NCBI GenBank assembly: GCA_025602905.1
Contig: JAHLKI010000073.1
Location: 1-32,805, forward strand
Source: Phlyctochytrium arcticum
Lineage: Eukaryota; Chytridiomycota; Chytridiomycetes; Chytridiales; Chytridiaceae
Direction: 5' to 3'
DNA: 32,805 bases
Part shown: positions 28,409-32,805 of the stretch, piece by piece
Position numbering within the stretch: position 1 is the stretch's first letter
How the letters are laid out: every line of letters starts with the position of its first letter
The notes under the pieces: model-generated
Told to the model about the DNA's origin: nothing
The model's input: the letters and a program-made list of their open reading frames with translations, nothing else
The model's database searches: none
Program-made: the position numbers and the translations under genes

Positions 28409-28534
28409 TTTTCTTTATGGTCGCTGAAAATCTTCTAGAAAATATGCGTAAATAAACCCAAAAAATATGCAGGAGAGAAAGTCACGGTCTTCAACATGCC
28501 TCTCTCTCCCAACTATCAGCCACTAAAAAGAAAA
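28409..28534. terminator. Nested inverted repeats between convergent genes
   Basis: An imperfect outer stem pairs 28409-28427 with 28516-28534 (16 of 19 positions, one more as G-U). An inner stem pairs GGAGAGA at 28472-28478 with TCTCTCC at 28503-28509. It fills the only gap between the stops at 28371 and 28545. Hairpins at convergent gene ends serve as 3'-end signals in some giant viruses; that role here is inferred. Confidence 0.4.
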
Positions 28535-28544
28535 TACTCCGCGT

Positions 28545-28802
28545 TCAAACATCATCATCCCAGCAGTTCTTTACTTTGTTGTCTCTTTCATCTTTGTATA
28601 TCTTGCTAATTTCGTTTACAATATCATCTACTAGCGTTTCTGCAACGTCATCTAGTGCCACTCGGAAATCATCTCTGGCATCTCTATATGCTGTATAATA
28701 GATGGAGCGCTGTTTGTCTGAAAACCAATCAATCAAATATGTTCCCCCAGCGCCCAAGGAGAGAACAATCATTAGGAAAACTAGTAGGACATTTGCCAAC
28801 AT
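28545..28802 (-). CDS. Small single-pass membrane protein
   Basis: The open frame extends to 29018, but the part upstream of 28802 is overlapped by another gene and lacks a coherent composition. I therefore choose the ATG at 28800-28802, which gives 85 residues. The protein opens with a hydrophobic helix (LANVLLVFLMIVLSLGAGG) and continues with a strongly acidic and helical tail (YRDARDDFRVALDDVAETL, ending WDDDV). One membrane anchor with a soluble acidic domain is common among small virion membrane proteins, but no homologue is recognised. A 94-bp AT-rich spacer with TATA-like TTAATATAAG separates it from the divergent gene at 28897. Confidence 0.5.
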   Translation of the reverse strand: MLANVLLVFLMIVLSLGAGGTYLIDWFSDKQRSIYYTAYRDARDDFRVALDDVAETLVDDIVNEISKIYKDERDNKVKNCWDDDV

Positions 28803-28896
28803 TAAATGTAGGTATGTTAATATAAGCTTTGAAAAAAGAAAGATATGTTGGAGACATGCGTTTGACTTGTTTCTCAGAAAATGGACAGAATGATAA

Positions 28897-29226
28897 ATGT
28901 CCAGATTGCAGCACGTTATAGAGGGGTTCAGAACTTTAAATGTCACCAAAACATGCTCTGATTTCGACACACAGGCCTCATATTGCAATCCTATGCAAGA
29001 TAAAAGTAATTTCGACATGATGCTTTATGTTCGCTGTACAGAACAAGACAGAGATATGTTCAGAGAAATATTAGAGATAACGTCCAAGTTCTCAAAAAAA
29101 TACCGAAAGCAACGTAACAAATTCCTCTACAATTCTGGTCATTGTCTGATCCATCAACAGCAAATAACATTTCATCTTCCGGAAGAGGCATACAACGATG
29201 GTCTGGAAATTATAGTCGAGCGATGA
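28897..29226 (+). CDS. Small protein of unknown function
   Basis: 109 residues. The ATG at 28897 is preceded by an in-frame stop nearby and lies divergent to the membrane-protein gene. The protein is mixed in composition, with a basic middle (FSKKYRKQRNKF) and several Cys and His residues (CLIHQQQITFHLP). No membrane segment or known motif is seen. Its stop at 29224-29226 is 3 bp from the stop of the convergent fibre gene, a spacing typical of compact viral genomes. Confidence 0.5.
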   Translation: MSRLQHVIEGFRTLNVTKTCSDFDTQASYCNPMQDKSNFDMMLYVRCTEQDRDMFREILEITSKFSKKYRKQRNKFLYNSGHCLIHQQQITFHLPEEAYNDGLEIIVER

Positions 29227-29229
29227 AAC

Positions 29230-32200
29230 TTAAACCACGGTTTGGTACAAGAGGCAAATGATGATATTTGACCCATTAGGAATGCCAAGATTTGCCATCA
29301 CCGGCGCTTTAATTGTCCAAGAGATGTTTGTTCCGGCTGTAAGACAACCAGTCCATGTTAAGGGAGCAGTGACCCCTCGATTCATAGTCAGAATTGCATT
29401 CTGAGTAGCGTTTGTAAGATACTGTACTTGAGGAGTTCCGCTTCCATCAAACATAATAGAAGCCGTAATGGTGTATACTCCATTCAGTGGCACCGATAAA
29501 TAGTATGTCCCTGGTTGAACATTTGAACTTACTCCCCAAGTCCCAACAGAAAGTGGCGATTGCTGATTATTCGCTGAGATATAACCAGTTGTATTGCAAG
29601 AAGACAGAAAGTATCGGTGTCCTATCTTCATCAACTCGGTACAAGCAACTGTTTTTGCTGCCTGAATGCCTCCATTTCCTACCAGCGAGCCTGTCATCGA
29701 CCCTGTAGTATCACTTGTATGATTGATGCGAAGAGAAGCACTATCTAAGACCATAAACGAAGTCCCGCCGTTGATGCTTGAGAAGATTAAAGGTGCCGAT
29801 GAACCAGTAGTGTTTTGCAAACCCGATTGGATGTAGTTGGCATTGTCGTAAGAGGCTAGACGTAAAACCCCTGAATTAAGTGTCGAATATGACAAGATGG
29901 AGTTTCCAACGCTTAATGTTTTTGAAATGCTTGCTCCACCTCTTACCTGTAAAGCCCCTGATGTTGAAGATGTACTATCCATTGTGATTGGAATAATAAC
30001 AGAAGAGGATGTACCCGACATGAATTCAGTCAATGGCACAGAGTCCCCTCCACTGGCCGCTTGGAAAGATAAGCGGGCACCACCCACATTATCATCGATC
30101 GAAGCAATCTTTGTACTGATCCCTCCCGGGCGAGCGCTCCATGGTGTCATTTGGATAGAGACTGAATTAAAATTCCCTCCGCCGCCTAGAAGTGACAAAT
30201 TTGGATTATTCGAGCCAGATGTTGGGCTAGTTAGTGTTAATGATTTTGGGATTGATGGAGTTGCCGAAGATAGGGCTGTTAATGTCGCATCAAGCGGTTG
30301 CCGACTCGATAGATCGACTTTACTTGATGGTAGGATATTGGCAACGTCGCTCGATGCAAGATCGATGACATTCTTGTTGGCAAGGGATCCCAATTGGTTA
30401 ATCCTGTCGTAATACACAGCCTGGGATACGTAACTCGGAACATTAGAAAGTCTGCTGAAATCCAAATTGCCGATTGCATCTGATGTAGAGAGATCAACAG
30501 AGTTCTTCAACGATAATGTGCCAAAAAGGGGTTTACCTGTAACGTTTGCATAATCAATCATTCCGCTTGTAGCGGTACTCGATAAGCCCAAAGTTGTTCT
30601 AATAGATGCGGCATTTGCCGAAGTAATCAAGGGCTGAAGCGTAGTTGTATCGACTTTTGCAATCGGAAGGACTCCAGTAACATCTTGTCCCAAGTCAATG
30701 ACATCGTTGTTCGACAATGCTTTCAATTGCGATAATCTTGTTTCAATTGGTGTGAACTTGTTATCAATAACAGTTTGTCGAGCATTGTATGTCGAAAGCA
30801 ATGTATAGTTGGACAAAGGGATGGCAGCAATCTGTGTATTGACAAAACTTTCAGTTGCAATTTTGAGATTATTTGAGAAGATGTCGTTACCTACATACAG
30901 TTTCTTTGCTATTCCTAATCCGCCCCTTATAACAGTTCCTCCCGTAATAGAAGAAGTCGAATCAGTAGTATTGGATAAGGTAACACCACTCGAAGCAATT
31001 TTCACTTGTTCTTGCAACGTGCCACTCGATCCTGTTGAAGACGAAAATATCAGTGAAGATCCATAATTTCCGTCATCCGCAACACTTATCTGACTGGAGA
31101 TCTTTCCATTGTAGGGTGTGAACTTGATGGCTTCAGTTCCATTGCTGTCTTGGACAAGTGAGAAAAAGCGAATGTACTTGGCCGTGCCAAAACCGCCCGA
31201 AAAGCCATAAGCGCCGCACGTCGTTGATGTAGGGATGTTGCTTGTTGAATTGGTATGAGTTGTCACTAGAAAGTTATTGATGTAGAGTTGACATGTATCA
31301 TAAACAGTCTTCATGCGCACATTGACCCAAACATCTCTTGGAAAAGGTGATGGTGAAACCTCTTTGAAACTTCCATCGGGTGCATAAAGTCGAGTGTATT
31401 TAAAATAACCCGAAAATACCGCTATCCATCCTTGATTAGCCAACTGTATCCCCTCATCGGCCCGGAAACTACTCATGTAAACGTCAGCATTGAGTGTCCA
31501 ATATCGAGACGCTGGAATCGAATAAGTCACGGAACCATTTGAATACGTCTGGTTGTTGTCTTGCAGACGAATGTATTTAGTGGCATCACCGATGGGCGAG
31601 TTTGTAATGTAGACAGCATTGCCTGCAAGAGTACCAGTTGGTGAAGTGGTGACATAGTTTTCGTTCAATAATGTTGACGAAATGTTGTCAACACCAGAAA
31701 TAATCAATAAATCTTTTATGATTCCCTGTTTGTTTGACAAAGCCGTGTCGATTGCTGATTGACGAGTATCGTATGCTGATTGATTGACCTTTGTTGCAAT
31801 CGTCGTATCCAATGCAGTTTGACGAGTATCATACACACTTTGCGAAACCATTGTTGCAATTGCAGTGTCAATAGAGGCTTGTCTTGAATCATAAACACTT
31901 TGCGAAACCTTTGTAGCCAATCCACTCGACAAAGATGAGGTTGTTGCATAACTACCTAACGTGGATGTCAGTGAAGTGTTAGTGACATAGTTGGACAGAG
32001 ACGATGATAAAGCATATACGCTCAGGTTTGGCTTATCCGATAACAAATTGTAACTTAAAGGATTTCCAGAAGTTATCTTTTGTTGATAATTGTTCGCAAG
32101 ATCAGCCTCTAACGGCTGTAGAAGATCACTCACTGTTTGAACAGTTTCTGCTTGTATCACTTCAACATTGTATTGTCGCAGCATGTCCAGATTGATCGCC

Positions 32201-32514
32201 TGCTGGGGATACTCGTTAGTTATGCCCAGATACGAACAAGAAGGTGGACTATCAAACATTAACCTAGTTGTGTCGCATCCAAGAGAATCTGGCATTGTTG
32301 CAATAATGACATTGCTTCCAGGTTCTAATTGTGCGGTATTGTCTGGATTGTATAATCCATTCCCATTAGCATCTTTTTTCTGTTCTCGTTCATGTCCCCA
32401 AATTCCAATAAATCCACCAACTAAACTACCTCCAGTTAGCGCTCCACCCAGTTGTGCTATTCCACCAATCGCACTCGAAGCAATACCAGGAACAAAAGCG
32501 GCACCTCCTCCCAT
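29230..32514 (-). CDS. Fibre-like (tail-fibre or spike) protein with coiled-coil repeats and LamG-like domain
   Basis: A protein of 1094 residues from the ATG at 32512-32514. Residues 1-40 are Gly/Ala-rich and hydrophobic. Residues 160-260 are Ser/Thr-rich and include three 20-residue repeats (TKVSQSVYDSRQASIDTAIA is the first; 201-260, DNA 31735-31914), likely a trimeric coiled coil. Residues about 295-455 look like a LamG/concanavalin-type beta-sandwich (WVNVRMKTVYDTCQLYINNF). Fibre motifs of the form DSTSS-TGG--RGG-GIAK-L-VGN recur near 518-543, 855-885 and 950. The C-terminal 100 residues are beta-rich (YYLSVPLNGVYTITASIMF), like a C1q/TNF-type head. Such architecture is known from phage tail fibres and from fibres of large eukaryotic DNA viruses and Polinton-like viruses. 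It probably binds a host surface. The frame stays open upstream to 32691 without an ATG, so the true N-terminus may be longer. Confidence 0.78.
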   Translation of the reverse strand: MGGGAAFVPGIASSAIGGIAQLGGALTGGSLVGGFIGIWGHEREQKKDANGNGLYNPDNTAQLEPGSNVIIATMPDSLGCDTTRLMFDSPPSCSYLGITNEYPQQAINLDMLRQYNVEVIQAETVQTVSDLLQPLEADLANNYQQKITSGNPLSYNLLSDKPNLSVYALSSSLSNYVTNTSLTSTLGSYATTSSLSSGLATKVSQSVYDSRQASIDTAIATMVSQSVYDTRQTALDTTIATKVNQSAYDTRQSAIDTALSNKQGIIKDLLIISGVDNISSTLLNENYVTTSPTGTLAGNAVYITNSPIGDATKYIRLQDNNQTYSNGSVTYSIPASRYWTLNADVYMSSFRADEGIQLANQGWIAVFSGYFKYTRLYAPDGSFKEVSPSPFPRDVWVNVRMKTVYDTCQLYINNFLVTTHTNSTSNIPTSTTCGAYGFSGGFGTAKYIRFFSLVQDSNGTEAIKFTPYNGKISSQISVADDGNYGSSLIFSSSTGSSGTLQEQVKIASSGVTLSNTTDSTSSITGGTVIRGGLGIAKKLYVGNDIFSNNLKIATESFVNTQIAAIPLSNYTLLSTYNARQTVIDNKFTPIETRLSQLKALSNNDVIDLGQDVTGVLPIAKVDTTTLQPLITSANAASIRTTLGLSSTATSGMIDYANVTGKPLFGTLSLKNSVDLSTSDAIGNLDFSRLSNVPSYVSQAVYYDRINQLGSLANKNVIDLASSDVANILPSSKVDLSSRQPLDATLTALSSATPSIPKSLTLTSPTSGSNNPNLSLLGGGGNFNSVSIQMTPWSARPGGISTKIASIDDNVGGARLSFQAASGGDSVPLTEFMSGTSSSVIIPITMDSTSSTSGALQVRGGASISKTLSVGNSILSYSTLNSGVLRLASYDNANYIQSGLQNTTGSSAPLIFSSINGGTSFMVLDSASLRINHTSDTTGSMTGSLVGNGGIQAAKTVACTELMKIGHRYFLSSCNTTGYISANNQQSPLSVGTWGVSSNVQPGTYYLSVPLNGVYTITASIMFDGSGTPQVQYLTNATQNAILTMNRGVTAPLTWTGCLTAGTNISWTIKAPVMANLGIPNGSNIIICLLYQTVV

Positions 32515-32805
32515 ATTAGTAACTCCGCCGATTCCTCCAAGCGCTCCTGCCAGTCCACCGGTAGTCTGTATTGTAGACCCACTACCTCCTTTGAAGACTT
32601 CCGGAGGATCGTTTGCTGTTTTTTCAGTTTTTGGGTCTTCGGCCGTCCGTTTTTGTTGAAAAGTGTCTATCGTAGATATTGTATATGGTCAAAGGGTACC
32701 CCGTATAAACGTTCACTTACCCACTTTTTGAAACAATTGATTGTTACGCAACGAAGCCTTTCAGTCTGGCACTTTTTAACATATATTATTGTATTTCTTC
32801 AGAAC
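32515..32805 (-). other. Upstream end of the fibre gene and window edge
   Basis: On the minus strand the fibre frame is open from 32514 back to a stop at 32689-32691. It encodes a plausible stretch (KRTAEDPKTEKTANDPPEVF then a Gly-rich segment) with no start codon. A GTAAGT donor-like site (32715-32720) and an AG at 32667-32668 would define a 54-nt intron, but the exon it would join has no in-frame ATG before a stop. The start of this gene is thus unresolved. Nothing else is seen to the window edge. Confidence 0.45.

Overview
The window looks like chromosomal DNA of a eukaryote, most likely a fungus. The evidence is a gene of very short exons separated by 54-60 nt introns (GTRNGT-like donors, CTAAT/CTAAC branch-like sites shortly before AG), a chromodomain Ty3/Gypsy element, and a Ty1/Copia element. 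I cannot assign a species; an early-diverging fungus or a basidiomycete would fit. There are no rRNA or tRNA genes that I can support and no CRISPR array.

Layout. (1) 1-1866 and 24445-26930 are the two arms of a nearly identical inverted repeat. Each arm carries two 13-bp tandem arrays at its outer tip, a multi-exon gene for a coiled-coil protein with two membrane segments (+ strand left, - strand right), and a Copia LTR at its inner edge. The LTR lies over the 3' end of the gene and supplies its last codons and stop. The right arm is about 620 bp longer because one exon-intron unit of 155 bp is present in extra tandem copies that keep the reading frame. (2) 1867-24444, between the arms, is a transposon island. 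An older element with inverted GATAATACCCCC repeats (1918-10090) is split by an intact Gypsy chromovirus (2328-9216; apparently identical 236-bp LTRs, 5-bp target duplication AACAT). Next come a gene-poor, purine-rich stretch (10430-15927), a 5'-truncated and internally deleted second Gypsy on the minus strand (15928 to about 19995), and, head to head with it, a 5'-truncated Copia on the plus strand (about 19996-24665) with a frameshift. (3) 26931-32805 is different in character: AT-richer, with small, closely packed and overlapping genes and no introns seen inside the ORFs. The largest is a 1094-residue fibre-like protein (coiled-coil repeats, a LamG-like domain, repeated fibre motifs, a beta-rich C-terminus). 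This resembles the accessory end of a large or mid-size eukaryotic DNA virus, or a Polinton-like virus, that has become endogenous. No capsid, packaging ATPase, polymerase or integrase gene of such a virus lies in the window, so the assignment is an inference.

How the parts relate. The intact Gypsy uses three overlapping ORFs (gag, pro, pol) in successive -1 frames, with a canonical A AAA AAC slippery site touching the gag stop. The Copia LTR is present at the same site in both arms, so it inserted into the coiled-coil gene before the arm was duplicated in inverted orientation; the exon-intron array changed afterwards. The virus-like segment begins where the inverted-repeat homology ends. It has three CTATCGATAG palindromes near a TATA box, a long hairpin, and nested inverted repeats between convergent genes.
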